Part shown: positions 31,594 to 43,509 of the stretch, piece by piece
Position numbering within the stretch: the first letter of the stretch is position 1
Layout: each line of letters begins with the position of its first letter
NCBI GenBank assembly: GCA_003254905.1
Contig: QANU01032022.1
Coordinates: 55,111 to 119,110 of the forward strand
Origin: Nissolia schottii
Taxonomy: Eukaryota > Streptophyta > Magnoliopsida > Fabales > Fabaceae
Length of the DNA: 64,000 nucleotides
Direction of reading: 5' to 3'
Notes under the pieces: generated by a model
Told to the model about the DNA's origin: nothing
Seen by the model: the letters and a program-made list of their open reading frames with translations, nothing else
Databases searched by the model: none
Position numbers and translations under genes: made by a program

Positions 31594-32586
31594 CTCAACT
31601 CTCTCTCTCTCTCTCTCCCCTTCTCCATCGCCCGTCCGAGCCATCGTTCTTCATTGCCGTTTGAGCCCTCCTTCTCCACCATTGTCCGTGTTCATGAACA
31701 ACCTTTCGTTCGGTTGGTCCGCAACTAGGACATAAGAGTATGTTCTTCCTCACCTTCGTGTTCGGTTTTGGTTTTAGTGCGGAAGTCTTCATTTTTGTTC
31801 TTCTGCGATTGCACCTGTAGGTTTACTTGTTGAAGAAGAAGGTAAAGTATAAGCTAATATAAATAGAAAAAGTTTGGTTGATTTTAAAAATGTGTTGTGG
31901 ACCGTTGATACCATGTTAGAATACGTTGATACCTATAAGAAAATAGTTGCTACATTGTAAGAAGGCATTGATACCTTCACGTTTCTCTTAGTGTTAATCG
32001 TCCTCATTTCTTTTGCTGCATGTCTGGTTTGCGTGAATACTGAATGTGTTAATGCACAATATTGAAAATGTGTTGTACCATGATGGTAAGTGTTAATATT
32101 TTCCCGCATATAGTTGATACACTGGTAGAAAACGTTGATACTTGTGTATTCATCCTAGTTTCTTTTGTTGGGAGTCAGGTTTGAACCTGAATATTGAGCA
32201 GGAGTTACTATGAAACAACCTAGGTTGATGGATATGGGTTTATTAGGAAGGGTTGAAACCCTAATCCTCTTTAGGCATAGAGTTAGTACTCTATGAAGTT
32301 GTGTTTATACCTTATATAGATGGTCTTCCTTTTTAAAATAGTTTGATTTGAAAGGAGTTGTTTTCCTAATGCGTGCAGGTTTGTGCATTCTCTAATTCAT
32401 GATTATGGATGGTGATACAAGCAACATTGATAACAACTGTGGCCACAAGGAAATGTTGGTGTCAACACATAGGATGAAGTTTGATTCCTTAGTAGATGTC
32501 AAATCTTATTACAAGAAGTATGCGAACCAAATTAATTTTTGCGTGGAAGGTTAGAAATTCAAAATGTGTTAATAATGGAGATGCAT
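31594..32586 (+). pseudogene. FAR1/FHY3-type gene fragment and its 5' region
   Basis: The frame from 32401 reads MIMDGDTSNIDNN..., then MKFDSLVDVKSYYKKYANQI, which matches the start of the FAR1 DNA-binding domain (F-x-S-L-x-x-V-x-x-Y-Y-x-x-Y-A). It stops at TAG (about 32551) and the sequence is broken off at 32586 by a repeat starting TGTAGCATTCCG. The 5' region has a (TC)n tract at 31594-31620 and at least five TTGATAC motifs at 31908-32140. This is a relic of a MULE-type transposase gene or a truncated host FAR1-related gene. Confidence 0.5.
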
Positions 32587-33650
32587 TGTAGCATTCCGAA
32601 AATTATTACTGGCACACAATGGGCTAGTTCCCTTTCGAAAGCCTTTGAGGAATGTTTTCCGTTAAAACTTGTTTTTTAACTTCAATTAAAATCAACTAAA
32701 ATTTTCTTTTGTGAATAAACATAAACTTTTACAATCATTACTATGGAAATATAAACATTATTAAACATGTAAAATATGCAACATGGTCCGAAGATCCTAT
32801 TTGTATACAATTAGAGCATTATAAACACTAACTCGATTATAAAATAAGACAAAGTCTAACATAGTTCTACAAATAGCTTTACCTCAATGTGACTACTTAC
32901 ACAATATTTTTTATTATCACTACAGTTGACCACAACCTCCAAGAAATTATTGCTATAACATAACCAACACCTGAAAGGGGAGTTGAGAGGTGAGAACCTC
33001 AATGATTGAGCGATTAACCACAGCACCCACGGGATGTTTCAAAATATTTCACACATATGCAATACATATAATACTTATCATGCAAAAAAATTATAATATC
33101 ATAATAATACTAGTAATAAAGCTTTCATAAAAACATTAAAAATAGCATTTGGTTGCACACTCTTGCCTAATGTTTCACTTGAGCTTGTTTCCATAGGGAT
33201 CAACTAAGTTTCTAAGAATTGTTTAAACCCTAACACAAACACAGTTGCAGAAAAACAATCAATGCTACCATGATCCTGAGAATTCAAATATGTGCATAAT
33301 GAGACAGTCAAAAGACATGATTACAAGTAAGCAAAAATCAGTTTTCCAAGAGGTTCAGACAAAAAATTCCTAGTTACTACAGAGTTGACAAATTAGTAAT
33401 TTTTATCATCATTGAGGTCAAAACCAACATCATTAATCTAAAATCTAACACAAAGTTTTTTTTATTATATTAAAATAAAAATAAAAATAAAATCTATTCT
33501 AAGAAAAACAAAATAGAAAACTATGCATGAATGCATGAAATTCAAGTTTTCCCCCACCACCAACTTTAAAATATGCATAGTTCCAACACATGAAATGTCT
33601 TGGAAGGATGGAAGAGAAAACTACCTTTACTAATGTAAATGTAGTAGGCT
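32587..33650. mobile_element. LTR-like repeat, incompletely defined
   Basis: It begins TGTAGCATTCCGAAAATT, similar to the TGTAACATCCCG start of other LTRs here. The segment at about 33540-33640 is shared with 13938-14040. AT-rich with no coding. The far boundary and a matching target duplication (TGCAT at 32582-32586) could not be established. Confidence 0.35.
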
Positions 33651-33733
33651 AGTAATTACCTCTTATTAGGTTGTTTCCCAACGAGCACTTTGTTTGAACA
33701 TCCTAAGTTGGACACACCAGCTTCTGATTAACC

Positions 33734-33973
33734 TCACGGTGGGTCAAATGACCAGTTCCCATCCACTCTATGCCTTGCAAGCATATTGAACAGCTTGTGG
33801 CATAGGCCCAAAAGTCCTAGACCTTGTACTGCTTCTTCATAAGACAAATCAAGTGGCTTTTTCACAACAGTCTTGTATCTCTCTACTCTCCCTTTCATTT
33901 TCTTCTTTTTCGAGGGGCTCAAAGAATCTTCTTGTATCCTTCTACCACGTCCCAAACCCGAGATTGACTGCAC
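33734..33973 (-). CDS. Unidentified 79-codon frame, possibly a captured exon
   Basis: The translation looks protein-like: a Lys-rich segment (SPSKKKKMKGRVERYKTVVKK) followed by a Leu-rich amphipathic stretch (YEEAVQGLGLLGLCHKLFNML) and a hydrophilic end. I do not recognise the family. It is wedged between LTR remnants and ends in TGA near CCACCG. It may be a fragment of a host gene carried by an element, or chance. Confidence 0.3.
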   Translation of the reverse strand: MQSISGLGRGRRIQEDSLSPSKKKKMKGRVERYKTVVKKPLDLSYEEAVQGLGLLGLCHKLFNMLARHRVDGNWSFDPP

Positions 33974-33974
33974 G

Positions 33975-34900
33975 TAAGGACACTGTTCCTATATAAGCTT
34001 TAACGTGATTAAAACTACGATACATGCAATTAATCAAATAAATAATGGCATAAATATAATATTGAAGTATGAAAAACGATTTACATATGTGTTCTAATAA
34101 ATTAACTGAGGTAAAGTGATAACATTAATAAAGCGTGTCGTGATCCTACCTAAGCTATCTGGAGCATAACTAAATAACTAAATAAAGACTAGCAGACCCT
34201 ACTGCAAAGTGGAGATCACCCTCTAATGCTGAAATCCAACTACTACTAGACGAGAGGCTCGTATTCTAAATCCTCACTAGTATCTAAAACCAATATGACA
34301 GAGGGGTGAGTTGTCAAATCAATGAATGGGTACCACGATACCGATCATGTAGCATATATTGAACATAATAAACATGTATATAATTAACATGAAATAAATA
34401 GATAACTACATATAAGAAGCTAAATACTGGTATACATTACTTTTGTTTGAATTATATTGAGTTATACTTAAAAGAATCATCAAGCAAATTTGTCCACATC
34501 CAACTAAGGAGTCAAGGAGAGACAAGTCTCAACCTTGGTCAACGAGGAACAAGCCGAACCTTTCCTCGCTAGGATAAATTCTTACGGTACTAGATAAGGG
34601 TACGCTGAACCCATATATGTAGGACTCACTGAGTACACTAAACAAGTGCCAAGAAACAAAATTATAAAAATCAATAATAATATTGTTTGACTCAAACTAA
34701 ACCCTAAATTGTTCTCATCTTAATTTGGACATCAACGTGCCATTGTAGGTATCCACAGTCATTCCTTGAGCTCGTGTGCTAGAGAAAAGTCCATGCCTAC
34801 ATTATGATTTTGCGGTTCAGCCAAGTTTCCCTATCCTGTCTTGGGATCTATATAATATGTTTCCTTTATAATTACTATGCAACAATACATAAGGTTACAA
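33975..34900 (-). mobile_element. LTR fragment of family E (copy 2)
   Basis: GACTGCACGTAAGG..., GGAGCATAACTAA..., CCCTACTGCAAAGTGGAG and GACAGAGGGGTGAGTTGTCA match, in the same order and orientation, the LTR at 50634-52140, with many substitutions. No coding. The boundary to the PurH promoter region (about 34900-35300) is not sharp. Confidence 0.55.
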
Positions 34901-35301
34901 GTTCAAACTTCGGTGCCAATTATGTAAATAAAAAGGGTGGATGCCCTATTTACTTCATAAAATTTTCACCGATGCACATGTTAGTCCCTAAACAAAAGAA
35001 TGTCCTAATTCATTTTTAATCATTGCAAATGTCACCTTTATTAGTTTCTCAACATTTTAAATGGAATCACTAAGGTTATGTATAAAATGTTCAAGAATTA
35101 TTAAAATTTTTTTTTTGGAGAAACTAACATAAATTATTTGGTAGGGTACTTCATGCCTCTCAAACAATTTAAGAATTGTTGTGGTAAGTGGGTAGTGATT
35201 AAAAGAGAAAAAAAAATGTACGTACAATTAGATATTAAAAGCTGTTTTTTTATTTTTAATCTCGATTATTAATTAGTATAGATAAAAAAAGAAAAAAAAA
35301 G

Positions 35302-35309
35302 TATAAAAC
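35302..35309 (+). promoter_or_regulatory. Putative TATA box of PurH
   Basis: TATAAAAC lies 178 bp upstream of the PurH ATG, after an A-rich tract. Position and sequence are suitable; no other evidence. Confidence 0.3.
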
Positions 35310-35486
35310 TCCATGCCACTCCAAACGCCAACTTGGGCGTAAACCACAAAGATATAGAATATTGGACTCTTTTTAATTTAGGTGAACGAACGGTGCTTTT
35401 CAAGTTTCATCGAACATTAGCCCACAAAAAAACAAAGTTTTAAAATCAAACCTAAGTCGTCTAACACACTCGCAAGCTCAGTGAGG

Positions 35487-38400
35487 ATGTTTGGGCTCGT
35501 TGCTCCTTACACCACAGCAACCACCGCCGCCGCCTCCGCCTCCGCTCACAATCTGTGTGCAACCCTTTACTCTCCTTCTACCCATCACTTCTCTTCTCAT
35601 CTCCATCCACTGACTTTGGTATTCTTCTTGTTGTTGTTGTTCTTCTTCTTATACTCATAGTTTTTTTATGTTGTCTTTTACTTTTTTTTCTTTTATATAT
35701 ATTTATTTTTGTCTCACGTAACTGTTTTTCGATGGCATTGGCTTTCAAATGGGCATGTTCAGTTTCGATCTTCTTCACTGCCCTTAAGCCGCGTTCCTAT
35801 CAAAGCCATGGCTGAGGCTAGCTCAATTTCAGCACCAATAACTGGTCTGGGTTCTTCTTCTCCAGGTATTTTCAATTCTCGCCACCCTTTTATTTATATT
35901 ATTTTATTTTTCTGTTTTGTGTTTTTTTTTCCTTCTCGCCATGGTGTTTTTTGAGTATCTTTTATGATGGCCCACCTTGGCCACGGAGGCGATGGCTGAA
36001 AAAACGGCCCCCACTCCTTTTTTTCCCCCTTCTCATTTTAAAGTTAGGGCGTTTTCAGGATTTTAGGGTTAATTTCAAAACCCTACGGGTATGTTTAGAA
36101 GGAAGGGTGACAATGGAGGTAGTGACATGCTTGGGATGACTAAACTTAACTGAATCACATTTGGAAGTAATTTAAGCAAATGAAGTGGAATGGCTGCGAA
36201 AGGGTGAGACCCTGCCACTCAAAGGCCCCATTTTGTGTGACCCTCTAAATTTAGCTGTCAAGGAGGATATGGGACACGTTCTCCTTTTCATCCCTTATTA
36301 AGCTAATTGGATATCCCAAGCTAATCTTCCCTTTATTGCCACTCAAAGCTGCTCCCATTTTGTGAGAGTCTAAATTGTTTCTCCGGCGGCTTCATAGACC
36401 ACTACAGCGATGACGACCCCTTCCCGGTTCAGCACCCTCCCTATGACTGTTAGTGTTGGTTCTCTCATTCTGTATATTTTTTTCTCTTTGTTTTCTGTCG
36501 TTCTCAAGACTTTGAATCTTTTCCCTGTTTTCTACTTCTGTTTCTCCATTTTCTATTCTCCCAGCTGCCCTATCTGATCCTTTGTGTCTTCTATGTTTAC
36601 TATTATTTTTTCCAGTTCTGCCGTTTTCTTCATTTTCCTTTTTGCCTCCCTCTTCTCTAATTCTTTCCCTCGTCTTTGATATCGTCACATCACTTCACTT
36701 CTGTTCTTTTTTTTTTTTTTTTTTTCAGTTGCTTCTCTCGGACCCTCCTCTCTAATTTCTAATTTTGGTTCAAGCCCACATTGCCTTCTTTTTCTGTTAG
36801 CTTTGTGGCTTTTCTTTTTTTATTTTATTTTATTTTACTTATTTCAATAATTATATGATTGAATCTGACCTATTGAAGTCTGTTTTTGTGGTTGTTTTTT
36901 AGTTGGCTGACTACTTCATGTTTCTGTTTTCCTTCAAAATTTTATGATAGATTTGATTAATTTATTTCATAAAATCTGTTGCTAATTATATTGTTCTTAA
37001 TATTTTTTAGTGGTCATTATTCTTTAGCTGCTTCTCAGTATATGTTGTATAACCCACCATTGGTCACAACGCCATCAGCCATATTTTTCTGGCAGATTTT
37101 TTGGCTCACCATTTCGAGTCACCGTCTGCCATTGATAACACTCTAAGTTGGCCTTAGGTAAACAAGATTGTGGCCAATGATGTTGAAGCTGGAGGTGTTG
37201 GTGTGAGTTTCTGCTATGCGTGCTGATGATGGTGCTGCTGCTGCACAAGTTCCTGGAGAGAGTTTGGGGGTTGAGTTGAGTACTGTGCTGGTGCCTTTTG
37301 GTATGAGCAATATCCGGACTAAACCTAATTTGGTGGGTTTCAGGATCTAAAATGGTGCTGCAGTTTTGGGCTGGTTATGGGTAATATTGAGTCCCCACTG
37401 TTTATCAGGTCATGCTTTTTAAGAAAAGAGCAATGGTGGAGATTTACACATAACCATATTTTGTTTAATTTTCGCAATAGAGGATCCTTTCCCTTTTTAA
37501 CCCTATAAACAATTACGAATATTCTTTGGGGTGATATACAATGTCATATCTATGACTTACAAATGCACCTAACTTTGTTGGTGCGGCTCCCAACATTTGA
37601 TTGGTTACTGGTTTAAGGCCTCTATTGAATGATGAAGTTGTAGCATTAGTGGTACTTAGTTTCTTCACCTTTGTTGGCTCTTTCAATTTGCATTTCAAGT
37701 AAAGTGCTAAAATTTTTGCTCCTTTCAAGGATACAAGTCCTGATGCTATGAAATTATAGCTACCTTTGGGTCAGTAATGTATGTTGCCTATAAACAACCC
37801 AAGTTACCAACATACAAGAATAGTTTATTTATAACTGGACTCTGTCCTAAGCTCCCACCCTCAGAGCTACAAGAAAGTTTTTTGGGAAGTTATATCCATT
37901 CAAACATATTTGTGGTCATTATATATTTTTGGAATTTGAGATTCACTCGTAATACAAGGTTCACATTAGTAGAGTTTGTTTTGGGTTTGATGTTTTTAAC
38001 ATTGTGAAAATGCTCAGTATAATTTGCCTTTGTTCTGCTGCATGCACCAACTGTTTAATTTGAATTTTAGAGTCATGACTTGTTCACTATGTGATTTTAA
38101 CAATACTGTGTTTACTGATAATGTTTCATGTTAAATATAGCCATGATTGACTCCTTGATGATGATGTTTTCTATTCATTAAAACATAAGATTAATAGTTT
38201 CTGGCATCTCGTGTTCTTTTGCTATGAAACAGGACGCAAACAAGCATTGGTATCACTGTCAGACAAGAAGGATCTTGCTTTTGTTGGTAATGGGCTGCAG
38301 GAATTGGGGTAAGTTGTTAAATTTCTGTTAATATTTTGCTTATTTTTTTCTTTTTAAATGTTCAGAGTATTATTATTATAGTAATATTTTAAAGCTTATT

Positions 38401-41400
38401 TTTTAGAAGCTCTATATGGCATTTCCAGAACCTTCAGTGGCAATAATGATAATCCCAAAATTAAATTGTAGGTACACTATTGTTTCAACTGGAGGAACAG
38501 CTGCTGCATTGGAGAGTGCTGGAGTGGCTGTTACTAAAGTTGAACAACTTACTCAGTTCCCTGAAATGGTGAGTGTGCTTTGTGGTGTTAGTTCTTTCCC
38601 AAAGTCTTGTGAGTAGTGATCAGTTGATGTGTCCGAACTTATGATTATGTGTTTGAATTCTTATGGGTTTACTTAAATATATTGCACCATAAGAAAGTTG
38701 CTGAAATACTTCCTATACCTTTCCACATATGGGTATGTATATACACACGAGATATTAACTACAGCTTCTATTTTAAAAAAAGAATAATTAAAGACTTAAC
38801 CTATTCCCAATGACATACGGCATTTCCCATGCGATATATCATATTTCCTATGCTAGTGAATTATTCAATGTTCAACAGGTTTAATCATATTTTTTTTACT
38901 GATTGATATGCTGCTTCTGATTTTTTTCTTGGATCATAAGGCTTCGGTTTTTTGATATTTTCCCACTGAACTAAGTTTTATAGTGTTTCTTTTGATCTCC
39001 TGTATGTTATTCTGCCCAGAATCAGGGTAGTTATGAACATAAATGGATACAGAATGCAGAACTTATATTTCTCTCTATGAATATATAAGGTAGTTATGTA
39101 CATATAGTTTCTTCTATGTACTCTTTTCTTTCTCATTAATGGTGTTTTTTCTTTCCCAAAAAGAAAGAATTTGTTTCTTGTCTTGTATTGGGGCATTGTG
39201 CATATAATCAAGCTGGGTTTTCCATTGGGCACTGAGTTTTTGGTTTCTATCCAAGCTTGTCTTTATAAATATCAGTGAGGTATATTGCTGTCTTTTCTTT
39301 GTTCTTTTCTTCCATGTTTTGCCTTTTGCCACCTTTTATGAGCATTCGTGTGTTTTTTTGGTTACTTACTTGGATTTTAGAATTCTGTTACTTAATTTAC
39401 ATAAACATTTTTCTTCATAGCTTGATGGCCGTGTTAAAACTTTGCACCCTAACATTCATGGTGGAATCCTTGCCCAAAGAGATAAGAATCATCATATTGA
39501 AGCTCTCAGTACACATGGAATTGGTAAGTTTATGCTATATCAGCTTTGTTATTAAAAGTGCATAATGCTAGAAATTCATTTTTTGAATTTGGAGTTGTGT
39601 TCATTCAGTTTGTGAGATTTAGGTATTTTATTGCTCTCACTTAAAGTATTCCTTTCCAGGTACTTTTGATGTGGTGGTGGTGAACTTGTACCCATTTTAT
39701 GATAGTGTTACGTCAGCTGGAGTTGAATTTGAGGATGGAATTGAAAATATTGACATTGGTGGTCCTGCCATGATTAGAGCTGCTGCAAAGGTGGTTTGTT
39801 TGACTGAGATGCTACTGAATTGAAATTCTGAAATGATGACAAACTTTGTTTAGCCCAAAAGTCTTTATCTTGTCATCAAAAACCTTTAGGGTGTGTTTGT
39901 GAGCTGGGTTTAGGAGGGGAAGGAAAGTTTTTTTTTTTGGGGGGGGGGGGCATAGCTAAACCCAACTCAAAAACACACCTTAATGTTTTGTAAAATCCCT
40001 TTGAACTTCTCTTCTGTTTACCAAACACCTCCAAGCTGCTTCTGTGGAAAGGTAGAGGACCCTTGTTCATTGCATACCATCTTTGAGCTAAAATTTTATG
40101 TTTTCTGTTGAAATATCTTAAATGTAAGCTCATAACTTCTTTTTGGAGCAGAATCACAGAGATGTTTTGGTTGTGGTTGGTTCAGAAGATTACCCTGCCC
40201 TTCTGAAATTTCTTAAGGAAAATCAGGATGATCAAATGTTCAGGCTATACCTTGCTTGGAAAGCTTTTGCCCATGTTGCTGCCTATGACTCTGCAGTATC
40301 TGAGTGGCTGTGGAAGCAGAGTGGGGGAGGTACTTCTGTTACAAGTTCGTTGGGAAATATTGCTCCAAACTCAACAGTTGCCTGTTGTGAGACTAATATG
40401 TCAACTTCAGGAAAATAACATATATTGTAGTTATAGTTCTAGAATGGAAGAGTTTAATCTACCAGATTAAAATTAGTGTACCTAAATTGTCATTTACTTT
40501 TTAACTTTTTTGTATATCCAGGGTAGTCAATTCCATGGGATCCCAGCATCCCATCCCACCAAATCTTGGCCGGGATCCTAGTAAATCCCTGCAAATCTCG
40601 GCTGGGATCCCACCTATCTCCTCCTAGTGGCGATTTTTGCAGAATATTTATTTTACCCTCCTTTTTTTTCTCTTCTGTTTCTTGATTCAGTATAGGGGCG
40701 TATGGGTCTTTTCTTGTGTATTAATTTTATTAGGTTTTTTTTCTTTTCAATAATTCACACATAGCATTTTGCCTTGTCACTCCACCTCCTGTACCTTTTG
40801 CTTCGTCATTTTGTTTAGATTATTAAACTGGTGTTGATTGTGAGTTTCTTGAATATGGATCTTGGAACTATGGGTTATTGGATTATTTTATGACTATTGA
40901 TTAGTAATGATGAATGAAGCAGAGTTTAATTTTGGATTTTTTTTAAACAGTTATATGTATTTTTGTATACCTTCATTATCTTTTAAATAATTTTGTATAC
41001 ATTGCCATCCTGGCCATCCCATCCCGATATCCCTTGGGATTCTGTTTTCCAGCTTGAGACAGGCCAAGAACTGGGATTGACTACCTTGGGTAAATCAATA
41101 ATTAATTTGAAAATTCCCAAAAGGTTTTGCAGTAAATCCAACAAAAGTTTGTTTCCTGCATGGTTATAATATGGTATTTTGATATTTGATTTAATTTCTG
41201 CGCTCGTTTTTATGACAGATAAATTTCCTCCTAGCTTGACGGTGCCTCTTTTGCTCAAAAGTCCTCTCCGATATGGTGAAAATCCTCACCAAAAAGCTGC
41301 TTTCTATGTTGACAAAAGACTTGCTGAGGTCAACGGTGGTGGAATTGCTACTGCCATACAACACCATGGAAAGGTTGGAGTCATGACTAATTTCTTTTGT

Positions 41401-43509
41401 CTAATAATGTAATGTTACTAGTAATTTATTTGAGGATTAGAGTTTGAGTGAATATTAGTTAATGTTGTACATGGTCTTACATCCTTAACATTTTCTTGCA
41501 GGAGATGTCGTATAATAACTACTTGGATGCTGATGCTGCTTGGAACTGTGTGTGTGAATTTAGGGACCCCACATGTGTAGTAGTGAAGCATACTAATCCA
41601 TGTGGGGTTGCATCACGTGATGACATTCTTGAAGCTTACAGACTAGCTGTTAAAGCTGATCCAGTGAGTGCATTTGGTGGAATTGTAGCTTTCAACGTGG
41701 AAGTGGATGAGGTAAATTTGTAAGTCAAAATTTTAGGCTATCAGGAACCTGGGTTCTGTCTGCATTTGTATCCTTGGAATTTGTGCAACTTGGCAAGCAA
41801 AATATGAGTTCGGTGTGCAAAATCTCAAAATGGTGATTGAGAGCACCTAGTGGTTAAGGCTTGTTTGTTATTAGTGTTGTACTAGTGTCAAAATTTAATT
41901 TTCTTTTTCTTTTCTGTTTTGAAATGGTGCAAGGTGGGTGTCCATGGTTTCACATTTTATGCCATGGCGCTAGGTTAGGGTTGTTTTTTAGTCTCCTTTG
42001 TGAAGATAAAGGCACTTGCCATGCCTTACATGTGTGTGTATATGTATATAATAATGCTTCCCTTTTTATATTTCAGGCTCTTGCTAAAGAAATTCGAGAA
42101 TTTAGAAGCCCAACAGATGGAGAGACAAGGATGTTCTATGAAATTGTGGTTGCACCCGGCTATACAGAGAAGGGGCTTGAGATTCTTCGTGGGAAGTCGA
42201 AGAATTTACGGATTCTTGAAGCAAAAAAGAATGAAGTGGGAAAGCTTTCTCTCAGGCAAGTTGGTGGAGGGTGGTTAGTGCAGGATTCAGACGACTTAAC
42301 CCCACATGACATTCAGTTCAACGTACTCACTGAGAGGCCTCCAACAGATGGCGAGATCCGTGATGCGGAGTTTGCATGGTTGTGCGTGAAGCATGTCAAA
42401 AGCAATGCTATTGTGATAGCTAAGGTTGTCCTATGCAATATGCCAGAAACTTTTCTGTGCGCTTCAGTGGAGAGCATATTTAAGGAGCTGATCCTTTTCT
42501 TTAATAATTCTTGGCAGGATAAGTGCATGCTAGGCATGGGAAGTGGGCAACCAAACCGTCTCGAGAGTTTAAGAATAGCAATTAGGAAAGCTGGAGATGA
42601 TGTTAGAGGAGCGGCTTTGGCTAGTGATGCTTTCTTCCCATTTGGTAAGTGTTGTCATGAAATATTAAAACAAGTTTTCAGTTATTCTTGTTTTATTTTA
42701 TATATGCGTTATGAGAAGACCATCACTCATTCATCATACAGTAACAGGGAATTGTTTAGTAATCTTCAGTGGTAATTTATCGTATTAAATTATGGATGAA
42801 GAGATAGAAGACCCATGGTTGTTAAACTCTCGAGTTTACTTGTAAACTCTCGATTCTATTACTACTATCGAGTTTACAAGTTAAAATTACGAGTTTACTT
42901 TAAAATGTACAAATTTGGTAACTTTGTTCGATACTTAGCTGACTTTGTGTATGTTAGACAATATCTATTAAACATATTAAACTAATTTTATATATTTATC
43001 ATAATTGAGCTATGTTTTGTCAAATTATAAAGTAATATACGTACATAATAAAGTATGACATAACAATTAAGTGTCATGCATTTAGATATATTTTATATTT
43101 CTTTCATTTATTTTATTTTAAAGTTAATATTATTCAATGTAAATTATAAATACAACATTAAACCATTTTTAGTTCCTAATTATATTGCTTATAACATTTT
43201 TTTTTATGTATGTAAACTTTTACGAGTTTACGATTTGAGTTTGCTAAGACTTCATGAGTTTACTTAAAGTTTGAAGTTTGATAACCTTGAGGAGACCTTT
43301 CCCTTTTTTTCCCCCCTTTCTTTCTCTTAACAAGGATGTATCTTGATTTATAAACAGCTTGGAAAGATGCAGTGGAAGAAGCATGTGAAAGTGGAATTGA
43401 TGTTATTGCAGAACCAGGTGGGAGTATCAGAGACAAGGATGCCATAGACTGTTGCAATAATTATGGTGTCACGCTAATTTTTACCGAAGTGAGGCACTTC
43501 AGGCACTGA
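35487..43509 (+). CDS. PURH: Bifunctional purine biosynthesis protein PurH (AICAR transformylase / IMP cyclohydrolase)
   Basis: Twelve exons join in consistent phase: 35487-35618, 35763-35865, 38233-38308, 38472-38568, 39421-39523, 39660-39790, 40152-40329, 41219-41373, 41502-41711, 42077-42424, 42518-42644, 43358-43509; 1812 nt, 603 residues. The enzyme makes IMP in the last two steps of de novo purine synthesis. The N-terminal cyclohydrolase domain shows [34 protein letters not shown] and [15 protein letters not shown]. The transformylase domain shows [46 protein letters not shown] and ASDAFFPF. All key motifs are intact. Exon 1 and the start of exon 2 encode a Ser/Thr/Ala-rich, acid-poor extension of about 60 residues, a plausible plastid transit peptide (plant purine synthesis is plastidial). 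The ATG at 35487 is the first in frame; MAEASS in exon 2 is a possible internal start. Introns 2 (2.4 kb), 7 and 11 are long; 7 and 11 contain hAT-like insertions. Intron 10 is 93 nt and stop-free. Confidence 0.95.
39888..39981. repeat. Small inverted-repeat element in PurH intron 6
   Basis: TAGGGTGTGTTTGTGAGCTG at the left and its near-complement ending CAAAAACACACCTTA at the right enclose about 50 bp with a T12-G12 homopolymer run. It could be a miniature hAT-like element. No clear target duplication. Confidence 0.4.
40519..41088. mobile_element. Non-autonomous hAT-like element in PurH intron 7
   Basis: The ends CAGGGTAGTCAATTCC and (complement of the right end) CAAGGTAGTCAATCCC form a terminal inverted repeat of hAT type. 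The flanks TGTATATC (40511-40518) and GGTAAATC (41089-41096) match at 6 of 8 positions, an eroded 8-bp duplication. Repeated GGGATCCCA and CCCATCCC motifs fill the subterminal regions. 570 bp, non-coding. Confidence 0.65.
42425..42517 (+). other. Stop-free intron 10 of PurH (exitron-like)
   Basis: Bounded by AAG|GTTGTC and TTGGCAG|GAT, this 93-nt intron is a multiple of three and has no stop in the exon frame. Retention would add 31 residues between SNAIVIAK and DKCMLGMG. Splicing is expected to be the norm, because the join restores the family sequence. Confidence 0.7.
42814..43289. mobile_element. Non-autonomous hAT-like element in PurH intron 11
   Basis: The ends CATGGTTGTTAAACTC and (complement of the right end) CAAGGTTATCAAACTTC are imperfect inverted repeats. 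The flanks AGAAGACC (42806-42813) and AGGAGACC (43290-43297) match at 7 of 8 positions. The interior is AT-rich with repeated CGAGTTTAC motifs in both orientations. 476 bp. Confidence 0.65.

Noticed and set aside
42000-42278. 92-codon frame overlapping PurH exon 10
   Set aside because: It is in another frame of a clearly coding exon.
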